From contig NZ_JBEMAR010000008.1 of the NCBI RefSeq assembly GCF_040274945.1, positions 62,001 to 126,000 of the forward strand: DNA of 64,000 nt. Reading direction: 5' to 3'. This DNA comes from Carnobacterium_B sp040274945. Its GTDB lineage: Bacteria; Bacillota; Bacilli; Lactobacillales; Carnobacteriaceae. A model generated the notes under the pieces. That model saw only the letters and a program-made list of their open reading frames with translations. It did not search any database and was not told the DNA's origin. Shown piece after piece: positions 49,743 to 56,430 of the stretch; positions within the stretch are counted from its first letter, which is position 1; each line of letters begins with the position of its first letter. The translations under genes and the position numbers were made by a program.

Positions 49743-49860
49743 CAAGAAGCGTATCTATTGGGAAGATTGCCCTGCCATTGAGCCTCTGGCATAGCCAGGT
49801 GGGATTCGAACCCACAACTTATCTTTTTCATTAATAGTTGTAATTGCTGTTAGCTTCTTA
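49743..49860 (-). ncRNA. Y-RNA-like element g with permuted tRNA-like module
   Basis: Terminal stem AAGAAGC/GCTTCTT, then TAACAGCAATTA. Inside, in order: T-arm GTGGG-TTCGAAT-CCCAC, a closed helix CTGGC-TAT-GCCAG in place of an open acceptor, a D-arm-like GGCTCAATGGCAGGGC. ATCTT can pair back with AAGAT as an anticodon-like stem. It begins 1-2 nt after tRNA-Val. Confidence 0.7.
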
Positions 49861-49861
49861 A

Positions 49862-49933
49862 TGCACCTTGATGGAATCGAACCACCGACATCTACCTTGT
49901 AAGGGTAGCGTTCTCCCGCTGAACTAAAGGTGC
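49862..49933 (-). tRNA. tRNA-Val (TAC)
   Basis: Acceptor GCACCTT/AAGGTGC, anticodon arm CTACC-CTTACAA-GGTAG, T-loop TTCGATT. Confidence 0.92.
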
Positions 49934-49937
49934 GGTT

Positions 49938-50087
49938 CGTACCAGATTAGAGACTTTCACTCCCCCAAGAATTTGCGCATATTCTCGGATAACCCGTAGA
50001 TAAGTAGTCCAATTTACAGGTAAGTAGTACAATTTTAAGGAGCATTGACCGGTTTTCCGCCTATAAATCGTGCTATACTGGTACTAA
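49938..50087 (-). ncRNA. tRNA-trailing structured element n
   Basis: Begins TTA after tRNA-Ala. GTACCAG at the 5' end pairs perfectly with CTGGTAC 140 nt later, just before tRNA-Val. A direct repeat GTAAGTAGT-N-CAATTT-like lies inside. No ACAGCAA motif. Confidence 0.5.
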
Positions 50088-50158
50088 TGGAGGATAGGAG
50101 AGTCGAACTCCTGATACTAGATTGCAAATCTAGGGTTTTCCCGCTAAACTAATCCCCC
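50088..50158 (-). tRNA. tRNA-Ala (TGC)
   Basis: Acceptor GGGGGAT/ATCCTCC, anticodon arm CTAGA-TTTGCAA-TCTAG, T-loop TTCGACT. Confidence 0.92.
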
Positions 50159-50173
50159 GAAAAGGCCGAAGCC

Positions 50174-50434
50174 TTAATCTTTTTGTTCAATAACGTAATA
50201 ATCTAACCAGGATTCACGCTCATCATTAAAGATGTCTTCCGCTTCATCCCATTCAACATTTTCTTCCGCCATGATATCTGTAATATCACGAGTACCGTGC
50301 AAGCCAGCATAGGATTCAAAATCTTCACAAGCACATTCCCAAGCGTATCTAGCAGCTTGTTCTTCAGTACCCTCAAAAGTTTCAATATACTCGGCTTCAT
50401 TTAAAGAGCCAGCATAAATCTTCCATTTTTTCAT
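50174..50434 (-). CDS. Small acidic protein
   Basis: 86 aa (MKKWKIYAGSLNEAEYIETF...), acidic helical C-terminal half (MAEENVEWDEAEDIFNDE). GAGAGGAAG upstream. Function unknown. Confidence 0.72.
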   Translation of the reverse strand: MKKWKIYAGSLNEAEYIETFEGTEEQAARYAWECACEDFESYAGLHGTRDITDIMAEENVEWDEAEDIFNDERESWLDYYVIEQKD

Positions 50435-50465
50435 TTTATAACTTCCTCTCTTAACTTTATAATTA

Positions 50466-50494
50466 ATTATAACATATTAATAATTATTTTTCAA
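50466..50494 (-). promoter_or_regulatory. Promoter
   Basis: Minus strand TTGAAA, 17 bp, TATAAT, then TAATTATAAAGTTAA. Confidence 0.75.
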
Positions 50495-50731
50495 ATCAAT
50501 AAGCACTTCATAGAAGAGAAAGCACTCTAAAAACAAACAAATAAGTAAAATACCACTAGACATCACAATTAAAAAATAAGTAAAACCTACAATTAATATA
50601 GAAATTACAATTAAGTCAGCTATTGTAGATATTTTACCAATTTTTTCTCCCCTAAAGACTCCTCTTAAAATTCCCAAGAGTACAGAGAGAATTGCTATTG
50701 GAACTAAAAATAAGATTGGCTCGATTCCCAT
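50477..50731 (-). CDS. Three-span membrane protein
   Basis: 84 aa. Helices PILFLVPIAILSVLLGIL, IADLIVISILIVGFTYFLIV and ILLICLFLECFLFYEVL. Its end contains the -35 of the next promoter. Confidence 0.72.
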   Translation of the reverse strand: MGIEPILFLVPIAILSVLLGILRGVFRGEKIGKISTIADLIVISILIVGFTYFLIVMSSGILLICLFLECFLFYEVLIDLKNNY

Positions 50732-50732
50732 A

Positions 50733-51074
50733 CTAGACCTCCTCGTAAACAGTTTTTGAAACTACGACTGGCTTTACTTCAACAGGATAGCTAAAGTCAA
50801 CATATTCATCGAGGTCTTTCCCCACACCTACATATTCAACTGCAAAGAAACGATTATCAATCTGAAATACATCACGAAAACTAACATAATGATCGCCTAC
50901 TTCTGTAACTTCATGATCTACAACTGAGCCTTCAAATAAATAGATAATTGTTTCATTGTAATCACTGATTTCTTCTCGAAGACGCCCATCCCCTTCGTAG
51001 ATTCCTTCTTCGGCATCATAAAATTTTAAGAAATTCTTTTCTCCATTTGTCATTGGATAAATACCTGCTTTCAT
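50733..51074 (-). CDS. Unknown protein
   Basis: 113 aa, acidic, beta-rich. AAAG-type ribosome site is weak. It lies 10 nt after tRNA-Arg, so it is probably read from the tRNA transcript. Confidence 0.68.
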   Translation of the reverse strand: MKAGIYPMTNGEKNFLKFYDAEEGIYEGDGRLREEISDYNETIIYLFEGSVVDHEVTEVGDHYVSFRDVFQIDNRFFAVEYVGVGKDLDEYVDFSYPVEVKPVVVSKTVYEEV

Positions 51075-51084
51075 TAAAGTTAAA

Positions 51085-51157
51085 CACTCCCGACAGGATT
51101 CGAACCTGTACTCGCAATCTTAGAAGGAATGTGCTTTTCCAGTTAAGCTACGGGAGC
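51085..51157 (-). tRNA. tRNA-Arg (TCT)
   Basis: Acceptor GCTCCCG/CGGGAGT, loop CTTCTAA with a U-U mismatch in the anticodon stem, T-loop TTCGAAT. Confidence 0.88.
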
Positions 51158-51180
51158 AAAAAGACTGGGTTGTAGCCAGT

Positions 51181-51492
51181 CTAAATTAAAGTTTCACGCT
51201 GTGGTGGGTTGTCCTTCAAACGATTCATTATATTAGCCATTTCAAAATCATTGAATCCGTAAGTTTCGTATTGATTATTCAACAAAGCTTCTTCTGTTAG
51301 CTGCAAACGAACTTCATAATCTTTTTGCAAGATACCATACAGTTTATTTGCTAGAGCAACTGCCTTATCAGGATCGATATCTTGTTTAACAGCTTCTTCA
51401 TAAGACCCATATTTATCAATCAATCCTTCTTCTTGTGCAAACCAGTTTAAGGCTCCAAAGATGTCAAGATTGTCGTCAAAAATTTCGTCCAT
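51181..51492 (-). CDS. Unknown acidic protein
   Basis: 103 aa, helical, acidic N-terminus (MDEIFDDNLDIFGALNW). Follows the YqeY-like gene by 11 nt. No motif. Confidence 0.72.
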   Translation of the reverse strand: MDEIFDDNLDIFGALNWFAQEEGLIDKYGSYEEAVKQDIDPDKAVALANKLYGILQKDYEVRLQLTEEALLNNQYETYGFNDFEMANIMNRLKDNPPQRETLI

Positions 51493-51503
51493 ATTTCTAC
51501 CCC

Positions 51504-51935
51504 CTAGAAATTGTCTGTAATTACTTTTTTAACCAAGGCGCCGTCTACTTGAGACTTATAATCTTTCATTACAAGACCCATTAGTTTACCAATATTGTCA
51601 CCTTTTTTAGCACCAGCATTACTTAAAATGCTAAGAATTTCATCTTCTGTTAGTTGTTTTGGCAAATATTGCTCAATAATAACTAACTTATCTGAATAAG
51701 ATTTGATCAAATGCTTACGTCCTGCTTCAACAGCAGCATCTAAAGATTCTTTTCCTTGTTTATGTTCCCTTTTAACAAGAGCAATAACTTCATCTTCGGT
51801 AAGCTTTGCTTTTTTAGCAATCTGCTCTTTTTCGATGGATGCTTTGATTAACTGTAATACACCAGCTTTTTCAGCATCTTTACTCTTTCGAGCATCGACT
51901 AAATCTTTTTCAATTTTGTCTTGTAATGTACTCAA
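51504..51935 (-). CDS. GatB/YqeY-domain protein
   Basis: 143 aa. SKDAEKAGVLQLIKASIEKE, LTEDEVIALVKREHKQGKES and the C-terminal KKGDNIGKLMGLVMKDYKSQ-VDGALVKKVI match YqeY proteins, which share the tRNA-binding tail domain of the GatB amidotransferase subunit. Full family length. Its place among tRNA genes suggests a role on tRNA, though YqeY function is not established. Confidence 0.9.
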   Translation of the reverse strand: MSTLQDKIEKDLVDARKSKDAEKAGVLQLIKASIEKEQIAKKAKLTEDEVIALVKREHKQGKESLDAAVEAGRKHLIKSYSDKLVIIEQYLPKQLTEDEILSILSNAGAKKGDNIGKLMGLVMKDYKSQVDGALVKKVITDNF

Positions 51936-51968
51936 ATATGAAACATCCTTTCTTAACTTTCTATAATA

Positions 51969-51997
51969 ATTATATCATTTTATACAATAAAAATCAA
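51969..51997 (-). promoter_or_regulatory. Promoter
   Basis: Minus strand TTGATT, 17 bp, TATAAT. Confidence 0.7.
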
Positions 51998-52007
51998 TAA
52001 TAATTAA

Positions 52008-52087
52008 CACGCCCCCTACGAATCGAACGCATTGCCTCTGGGTTTGGAGCCCAGTTATACTCCTTGTATTTTTAAGGCTGGGAACGC
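52008..52087 (-). tRNA. tRNA-Trp (CCA)
   Basis: Acceptor GCGTTCC/GGGGCGT (G-U pairs), anticodon arm CTGGG-CTCCAAA-CCCAG. The D-arm is enlarged (CCTT...AAGG) and the T-stem weak. Confidence 0.78.
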
Positions 52088-52100
52088 AGAATAAAACAAT

Positions 52101-52172
52101 AGCGCTTCTGGGATTCGAACCCAGACTGTTGAGATTTTAAGTCCCATGTCTCTGCCGTTGGACTAAAGCGCC
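52101..52172 (-). tRNA. tRNA-Leu (TAA), short variable loop
   Basis: Acceptor GGCGCTT/AAGCGCT, anticodon arm TGGGA-CTTAAAA-TCTCA. It lacks the long variable arm of normal tRNA-Leu. Confidence 0.82.
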
Positions 52173-52182
52173 ATAATATAAA

Positions 52183-52269
52183 AGCGGAAACTGAGAATCG
52201 AACTCAGTGGGGGCAAACCCTAGCTCTCCCTCCTAGCTGGAGGGGCTGTACCAAACAGCTTATTTCCGC
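52183..52269 (-). tRNA. tRNA-Ser (GCT)
   Basis: Acceptor GCGGAAA/TTTCCGC, anticodon arm CCCTC-CAGCTAG-GAGGG, long variable arm. Position 33 is A instead of the near-universal U. Confidence 0.8.
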
Positions 52270-52278
52270 ATAAGATAA

Positions 52279-52361
52279 TGCAAGAGAGGGGACTCGAACC
52301 CCTACGCTCTAAGAGCCACTGATTCTAAGTCAGTGTTGTCTACCAATTCCAGCACTCTCGC
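52279..52361 (-). tRNA. tRNA-Leu (TAG)
   Basis: Acceptor GCGAGAG/CTCTTGC, anticodon arm ACTGA-CTTAGAA-TCAGT, long variable arm. Confidence 0.9.
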
Positions 52362-52486
52362 AAAATTACCTCTCTAAAAACGTTTCTCCGCTGAAGGCGT
52401 AAGTCGTAAACTATAAGAGGTATAGTTTTCCAATTAAGGCGAATATATATAACAGGGCCTGTTATACCCTTATGAAGCACTTATAA
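52362..52486 (-). other. Structured gap between a gene and tRNA-Leu
   Basis: CCTCT...AGAGG closes an element at about 52373-52424. A palindrome TATAACAGG/CCTGTTATA (52450-52468) lies nearer the gene and may terminate. Confidence 0.4.
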
Positions 52487-52804
52487 TTACATTAATTTTT
52501 GTAAAGTTTTACCTTCATCATTTAGTAAATATACCTTAGTTATATAATAACTAATATAAAAGGGTTCCAAAGGAGTTATTTTTATAACTAAATCTAAATC
52601 TTTGCCTAAATCTAAAGGATTATCAGTAATTATATCATCATCATCATATTCCATGCGGATGATAAGCTGTGATCCATCTTTCATTACGGCAGTAACTTCA
52701 TTGAGTGAAGTGAATGTTCTAGACACCCCATCGATATAGTCGGTAGTTTCCTTAACTATATCGCCTTTAGCTGCTTTCCTAACTTTGTTAATTTGTAAAA
52801 TCAT
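52487..52804 (-). CDS. Unknown acidic protein
   Basis: 105 aa, beta-rich, with a DDDD stretch (EYDDDDIITDNPLDLG). GGGAG upstream within a GATA repeat. No family. Confidence 0.7.
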   Translation of the reverse strand: MILQINKVRKAAKGDIVKETTDYIDGVSRTFTSLNEVTAVMKDGSQLIIRMEYDDDDIITDNPLDLGKDLDLVIKITPLEPFYISYYITKVYLLNDEGKTLQKLM

Positions 52805-52848
52805 ATCTATCTATCTCCCTATCTGTCTATTTTTTGCCTCTCGGCAAA

Positions 52849-52920
52849 TACCGACGGAAGGATTCGAACCTTCGACCTTAGCCTTATCAAGACTCTGCTC
52901 TACCACTGAGCTACATCGGT
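52849..52920 (-). tRNA. tRNA-Ile (GAT)
   Basis: Acceptor ACCGATG/CGTCGGT, anticodon loop TTGATAA, T-loop TTCGAAT. Confidence 0.88.
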
Positions 52921-53057
52921 GTAATAGCTTAGAGAATCAAACCCTAGCTATTAAAGTTACTATAAGCATTTTCTGCATGACTAGCTTATTTCTGAAGTCC
53001 ACCTTGTCTGCATGATATCGTGGGCCACAAGAAACTCTTTAACGAGCAGTAACAAGT

Positions 53058-53197
53058 GAAATCTTAATCTGGTGAACCCATCCAGGTGTTTACTCAGTCT
53101 TGACGAGACTTTAACCTTTGTGCACCAAGGTCGTGAGTATTGACTTTTTTATAGTATGATAGCAATGGGCGACTCCATACCTTTATTAAGATTTCTA
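53058..53197 (-). ncRNA. tRNA-trailing structured element h
   Basis: Begins TA after the tRNA-Ser discriminator. GAAATCTTAAT pairs perfectly over 11 bp with ATTAAGATTTC at the far end. Inner stems AGTCT/AGACT and ACCTT/AAGGT. No ACAGCAA motif. Confidence 0.55.
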
Positions 53198-53283
53198 AAG
53201 AGAGTAGGGGGCTCGAACCCCTAGACGTTTTACCGCCACTAGTTTTCAAGACTAGCCAGCACTACCGATATGCAAGACTCTCC
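53198..53283 (-). tRNA. tRNA-Ser (TGA)
   Basis: Acceptor GGAGAGT/ACTCTCT, anticodon arm CTAGT-CTTGAAA-ACTAG, long variable arm. Confidence 0.9.
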
Positions 53284-53294
53284 ATAATTGGTGG

Positions 53295-53678
53295 CTAAAA
53301 TGCCACCTTAAAAGGACTAAAACTAAATTTACCATCAATACAATTACGTTTTTGAGATTCAATAACTGTATTCTTCCCAAACATTCCATGTTTTTGAGCA
53401 TTAGTAAGGTAAAAATACATATTTTTCAAACCAATTAAATTGTCAGTGTGAAAAATAATCTTACCAATATTCTCGGTATTGATAGAATCTAATTCTACCA
53501 TATCTTGAACAATTTCATAACCATTAGAAACTCCTTCTCCTAGGTCATGGTCAAATGCAATTACATCAATAACAACATCTGGATTAGCTTTACGCCATTC
53601 AAGAAATTCTTCTCCAGTTCTGAAAAGAGTCCATCCATTAGGGCATTTACGTAAATCATCAATAAAAATTCTTTTCAT
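53295..53678 (-). CDS. Cyclic-phosphate-processing receiver-like protein
   Basis: 127 aa. MKRIFIDDLRKCPNGWTLFR then VIAFDHDLGEGVSNGYEIV matches the receiver-like domain (IDD..R, FDHDLG, GYxI) that has been linked to RNA 2',3'-cyclic-phosphate repair systems. It lies beside tRNA-Ser and in the same region as the Ro60-like gene. Assignment rests on the conserved Asp motifs. Confidence 0.75.
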   Translation of the reverse strand: MKRIFIDDLRKCPNGWTLFRTGEEFLEWRKANPDVVIDVIAFDHDLGEGVSNGYEIVQDMVELDSINTENIGKIIFHTDNLIGLKNMYFYLTNAQKHGMFGKNTVIESQKRNCIDGKFSFSPFKVAF

Positions 53679-53708
53679 AATGAACTTCCTTTCTTAACTT
53701 TATAATTA

Positions 53709-53737
53709 ATTATAACATTTTAAAAGAAATTTGTCAA
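53709..53737 (-). promoter_or_regulatory. Promoter
   Basis: Minus strand TTGACA, 17 bp, TATAAT, then TAATTATAAAGTTAA. Confidence 0.8.
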
Positions 53738-54406
53738 TTAATTTCCTTTATATCGGCTGTAAATTTCTTTATCCAATTCAATTAAAGCTTCTAAGGATTC
53801 AAGCTGTCTATCATAAACAGTTTTTTCGAGTTCTTTATTTTCTTTTTTAGCTTCTAATAAGGGAACCATAGTATCAATAGCAACTTCATTCAAAATTTCC
53901 CACATTGATTCCGTAGCTTTTTTACGTAGATTATGTGGGTTTTCTTTATCTTCATATGCTATAAGACAATTTGCAAAAGAAGGGAAAAAAGTATTGATTT
54001 TAAGTAGTATCAAATAAGAAACTTCTTCTAATTCTGTTTTAGAAAAATTATCAGAATTAAAAAATGTTTTAAACAACTCAGCCTTTTCTTTATCTAAGTT
54101 TCCTCCATAAGAAATTAAACACCTTGTGTAATCATAACGTTCAATATCTTCTGTAAAAATATTATAATTAATAGCTTCTACAGCAGACTCATAATCACAA
54201 TTACCTATTACTATTGTGTTTTTAATAAATTCTGTTGTTGGATCTTTTAATGCCATAGCATCTTGATTCCGATTTTTTAATTTTTTATTCTTGATCTTTT
54301 GTGCTTTTTTCTCAGCAAACTTTTGCTTGAAATTATCAGATTTAAGAACGGAAATACTACACATTAAGAAACCAAGACCAATAACCCCTAAACTTACATA
54401 GAACAT
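53738..54406 (-). CDS. Membrane-anchored helical protein
   Basis: 222 aa. One N-terminal transmembrane helix (FYVSLGVIGLGFLMCSISVL), a very basic stretch (KQKFAEKKAQKIKNKKLKNR), then an all-helical domain. No family recognised. Confidence 0.75.
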   Translation of the reverse strand: MFYVSLGVIGLGFLMCSISVLKSDNFKQKFAEKKAQKIKNKKLKNRNQDAMALKDPTTEFIKNTIVIGNCDYESAVEAINYNIFTEDIERYDYTRCLISYGGNLDKEKAELFKTFFNSDNFSKTELEEVSYLILLKINTFFPSFANCLIAYEDKENPHNLRKKATESMWEILNEVAIDTMVPLLEAKKENKELEKTVYDRQLESLEALIELDKEIYSRYKGN

Positions 54407-54441
54407 TTTAAAACATCCTTTCTTATTTAACCTTATAATAT

Positions 54442-54470
54442 ATTATAACATGATAAGAAAAAATTTTCAA
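54442..54470 (-). promoter_or_regulatory. Promoter
   Basis: Minus strand TTGAAA, 17 bp, TATAAT, then ATATTATAAGGTTAA. Confidence 0.75.
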
Positions 54471-54478
54471 ATAAGAAA

Positions 54479-54550
54479 TCCTGCCGAAGAGAATCGAACT
54501 CTCATCTTCTGCGCCACAAGCAGATGTAATAACCATTATACTACGACGGG
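54479..54550 (-). tRNA. tRNA-His (GTG)
   Basis: Acceptor CCCGTCG/CGGCAGG with one mismatch, anticodon arm TCTGC-TTGTGGC-GCAGA. Confidence 0.87.
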
Positions 54551-54555
54551 TGTAA

Positions 54556-54608
54556 TAAAAAGCGCCCAAGAGAGAAAGAATAGTATCTTTGCTCTCCACT
54601 TTTGGGCG
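54556..54608 (-). terminator. Hairpin with T-run between RNA genes
   Basis: CGCCCAA...GGAGAG pairs with CTCTC...TTGGGCG; CTTTTTAT follows on the minus strand. It lies upstream of tRNA-His. Confidence 0.65.
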
Positions 54609-54887
54609 AAAGAGATCGGGCTCCTCTTTAACCCCACCTTTAAGGGGACCCTCTCTTTTAATATTGGCATTGCTTGGTACGCATTATTAAGGGGCGCAGC
54701 AATACTCGCTTCAAAATTTATGAGAGTTTTAATCGCTAATTTGAGGTGTACACTCACAACCCTATCGTAAGACTCCATATTAGCAGAGCCATAAAAAATA
54801 CCGTTATGGTTAGCCCCCAGCACGGTTTAAAAACTTGCCAGATTATATCCGCAAGGCTCGATACAGCGAATGTCATTCCTGTACCTA
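54609..54887 (-). ncRNA. Candidate structured RNA after tRNA-Arg (element j)
   Basis: About 280 nt without a credible gene, beginning TA after the tRNA-Arg discriminator. Stems include TACAG-GAAT...ATTC-CTGTA, ACCGT/ACGGT, ATTGCT/AGCAAT, CCCC/GGGG and possibly GGTAC/GTACC at the ends. Large phage RNAs such as GOLLD and ROOL also sit beside tRNAs; identity with them is untested. Confidence 0.4.
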
Positions 54888-54958
54888 CCGGCAGTAAGGG
54901 AGTCGAACCCCTGTTTCCACGTTCGTAGCGTGGTGTCCTTCCATTAAACGAACTGCCG
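54888..54958 (-). tRNA. tRNA-Arg (ACG)
   Basis: Acceptor CGGCAGT/ACTGCCG, anticodon arm CCACG-CTACGAA-CGTGG, T-loop TTCGACT. Confidence 0.92.
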
Positions 54959-54962
54959 AAAA

Positions 54963-55031
54963 TAAAAACCTACACGTCTGAATCGTTCATGACCAATTCA
55001 GAATCCTCCATCCTGTGTCCTCGGTTTTTAA
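54963..55031 (-). ncRNA. tRNA-trailing element k
   Basis: Starts 1 nt after tRNA-Thr. TAAAAACC pairs with GGTTTTTA at the ends, inner stems ACAC/GTGT and TCTGAAT/ATTCAGA. Confidence 0.6.
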
Positions 55032-55103
55032 TGCTGGTTGAGAGAATCGAACTCCCATTCCTGGGTTACAAAGCCAGAGTAATAGCCGTTATACTAAACC
55101 AGC
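55032..55103 (-). tRNA. tRNA-Thr (TGT)
   Basis: Acceptor GCTGGTT/AACCAGC, anticodon loop TTTGTAA with a weak last stem pair, T-loop TTCGATT. Confidence 0.9.
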
Positions 55104-55186
55104 GTAACCAAGTTGAGGGAACTGGATAGATTTTACTCTAGCAGCTATCAACTTGTGTAAAGGGCTATGACGAGATAGCCAACATT
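55104..55186 (-). ncRNA. Structured spacer upstream of tRNA-Thr
   Basis: CAAGTTGA pairs with TCAACTTG, with inner ATAG...CTAT pairing, just before tRNA-Thr. Confidence 0.4.
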
Positions 55187-55255
55187 TTTAGAGAATTAAC
55201 ATGGGGTTAACCTATTGAATAGACCCTTGGTAGCTATTCAACCATACTCTCTAAA
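55187..55255 (-). ncRNA. tRNA-trailing element i
   Basis: Abuts tRNA-Asp. TTTAGAGA/TCTCTAAA closes two inner hairpins, TTGAATAG/CTATTCAA and GTTAA/TTAAC. Confidence 0.6.
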
Positions 55256-55329
55256 CGGTCACAACGGGGGTCGAACCCGCATGTACACACGCTGACAACG
55301 TGGTGGGACTGCCTTTGCCCTATATGACC
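55256..55329 (-). tRNA. tRNA-Asp (GTC)
   Basis: Acceptor GGTCATA/TGTGACC, anticodon arm CCACG-TTGTCAG-CGTGT. Confidence 0.9.
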
Positions 55330-55334
55330 ATAAT

Positions 55335-55404
55335 TGCGGGAACAGGAATCGAACCTGATGTTTTTGGCTTATGAGGCCAACGTGAGACCATTTCACTCTC
55401 CCGC
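55335..55404 (-). tRNA. tRNA-Met (CAT), copy 1
   Basis: Acceptor GCGGGAG/TTCCCGC, anticodon arm TTGGC-CTCATAA-GCCAA. Initiator, elongator or Ile2 type not decided. Confidence 0.9.
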
Positions 55405-55407
55405 AAA

Positions 55408-55477
55408 ATGTCTATTAGTGGATTCGAACCACATCCAAATCGCTTATGAGACGACTTCGGTAAACCTACAACAGACA
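55408..55477 (-). tRNA. tRNA-Met (CAT), copy 2
   Basis: Acceptor TGTCTGT/ATAGACA, anticodon arm GTCGT-CTCATAA-GCGAT. Could be the lysidine-type tRNA-Ile2. Confidence 0.87.
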
Positions 55478-55482
55478 GTAAA

Positions 55483-55552
55483 CTAGAACCAATAAATAAA
55501 ATATGCTAAATTAAAAGTTTAGTTTTTTATAGTTAATTGCTGTTTGGTTCTA
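55483..55552 (-). ncRNA. Y-RNA-like element b
   Basis: Directly abuts tRNA-Lys. TAGAACCA/TGGTTCTA terminal stem, then AACAGCAATTA and inner stem CTAAA/TTTAG. Ends 5 nt before tRNA-Met. Confidence 0.65.
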
Positions 55553-55638
55553 TGCCCCCACTAGGATTCGAACCTAGGACCCTCCGGTTAAAAGCCGGAT
55601 GCTCTACACCTTTCGGATAACCACTGAGCTATGAAGGC
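55553..55638 (-). tRNA. tRNA-Lys (TTT) with D-loop insertion
   Basis: Acceptor GCCTTCA/TGGGGGC, anticodon arm TCCGG-CTTTTAA-CCGGA. The D-loop is about 14 nt longer than usual and contains CC-GAAA-GG. Confidence 0.85.
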
Positions 55639-55646
55639 AAAAATAA

Positions 55647-55806
55647 CAAGAACGAAAGTTTAGACCTAATTTAGAGTTCACGCACTCAAGGGAAGTACCT
55701 AGAAAAAACCAGCGATCAATTCATTGGCATAAACCTATGAATCAATAAGAATATAACTATTAACATAGTTCCCATTATTAGTTAGAGGATTGCTGTTTCG
55801 TTCTTT
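55647..55806 (-). ncRNA. Y-RNA-like element c (long form)
   Basis: AAGAACGAAA/TTTCGTTCTT 10-bp terminal stem, then CAGCAATCC. Inner stems AACTAT/ATAGTT, TTGATTCAT with ATGAATTGA (G-U pairs) and GAGT/ACTC. Its 3' part GGTTTTTTCTAGGTACTT...GGTCTAAA is shared with element d. Confidence 0.62.
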
Positions 55807-55827
55807 AAGTGACAGGCAATAAGTAAA

Positions 55828-56003
55828 CAAGAATGATTTTTAGACCTTATAAGTTTTAGCATTTACGTAGCTAAAGGGTAAGTACCTAGAAAAAACCTCT
55901 CACGCCGACATATTTGAACTCGCAGACTAGTTGTCGGTTATGTCTGCGGCTCCTCTTAATATCATCTATTAGATTTTTTAAGAGATTGCTGTATCATTCT
56001 TTA
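55828..56003 (-). ncRNA. Y-RNA-like element d (long form)
   Basis: Begins TA after tRNA-Glu. AAGAATGAT/ATCATTCTT, then ACAGCAATC. CGCAGAC/GTCTGCG and CCGACA/TGTCGG interleave as an H-type pseudoknot. Same 3' domain as element c. Confidence 0.65.
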
Positions 56004-56075
56004 TGATCCGTACGAGAATCGAACTCGTAATTCCACCTTGAAAGGGTAGCGTCTTAACCGTTTGACCAACGGACC
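56004..56075 (-). tRNA. tRNA-Glu (TTC), copy 1
   Basis: Acceptor GGTCCGT/ACGGATC, anticodon arm CTACC-CTTTCAA-GGTGG. Confidence 0.92.
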
Positions 56076-56079
56076 AGAA

Positions 56080-56163
56080 TGGGCCCCCTAGGATTCGAAC
56101 CTAGAGCGTATCTTACGTCACGGATTTACAGTCCGCTTGCTTCACCAATTTGCATAGAGACCC
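56080..56163 (-). tRNA. tRNA-Tyr (GTA)
   Basis: Acceptor GGGTCTC/GGGGCCC (G-U pairs), anticodon arm GCGGA-CTGTAAA-TCCGT, long variable arm. Confidence 0.9.
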
Positions 56164-56193
56164 GTTAATGGAGAACAGACACTCCATAATAGA

Positions 56194-56318
56194 CAAGAAT
56201 CAAACCATATGTGCTACCGTTACACCACAGGCTGTCTGTTAAGCCTACTAGGATTCGAACCTAGACCACCAATTTTCAAGATTGTTTGTAGGGTTTAGTA
56301 TTGCTGTAAGATTCTTTA
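56194..56318 (-). ncRNA. Y-RNA-like element e with permuted tRNA-like module
   Basis: Begins TA after tRNA-Asn. AAGAATC/GATTCTT, then TTACAGCAATA. In order: anticodon-like arm CAAT-CTTGAAA-ATTG, T-arm CTAGG-TTCGAAT-CCTAG, closed acceptor-like helix AGGCT...AGCCT, D-arm GTG-TAACGGTAG-CAC. Confidence 0.68.
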
Positions 56319-56390
56319 CTGACTAGAGAGGATTCGAACCTCCAACAATTCGGTTAACAGCCGAGCGCTCTACCATTGAGCTACTAGTCA
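56319..56390 (-). tRNA. tRNA-Asn (GTT)
   Basis: Acceptor TGACTAG/CTAGTCA, anticodon arm with loop CTGTTAA, G73. Confidence 0.92.
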
Positions 56391-56430
56391 AAATTTACTA
56401 GAAGCCAATAGATGGCTTCTAAGTATTTAA

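Noticed and set aside
54536..54823. 95-codon minus-strand reading frame among tRNAs
   Set aside because: It overlaps tRNA-His and a terminator and lacks a ribosome site; the region folds as RNA.
56170..56260. Two separate arm-less tRNAs (one without a T-arm, one without a D-arm)
   Set aside because: The paired outer ends, the ACAGCAA motif and the closed acceptor-like helix fit one permuted element (e) better.
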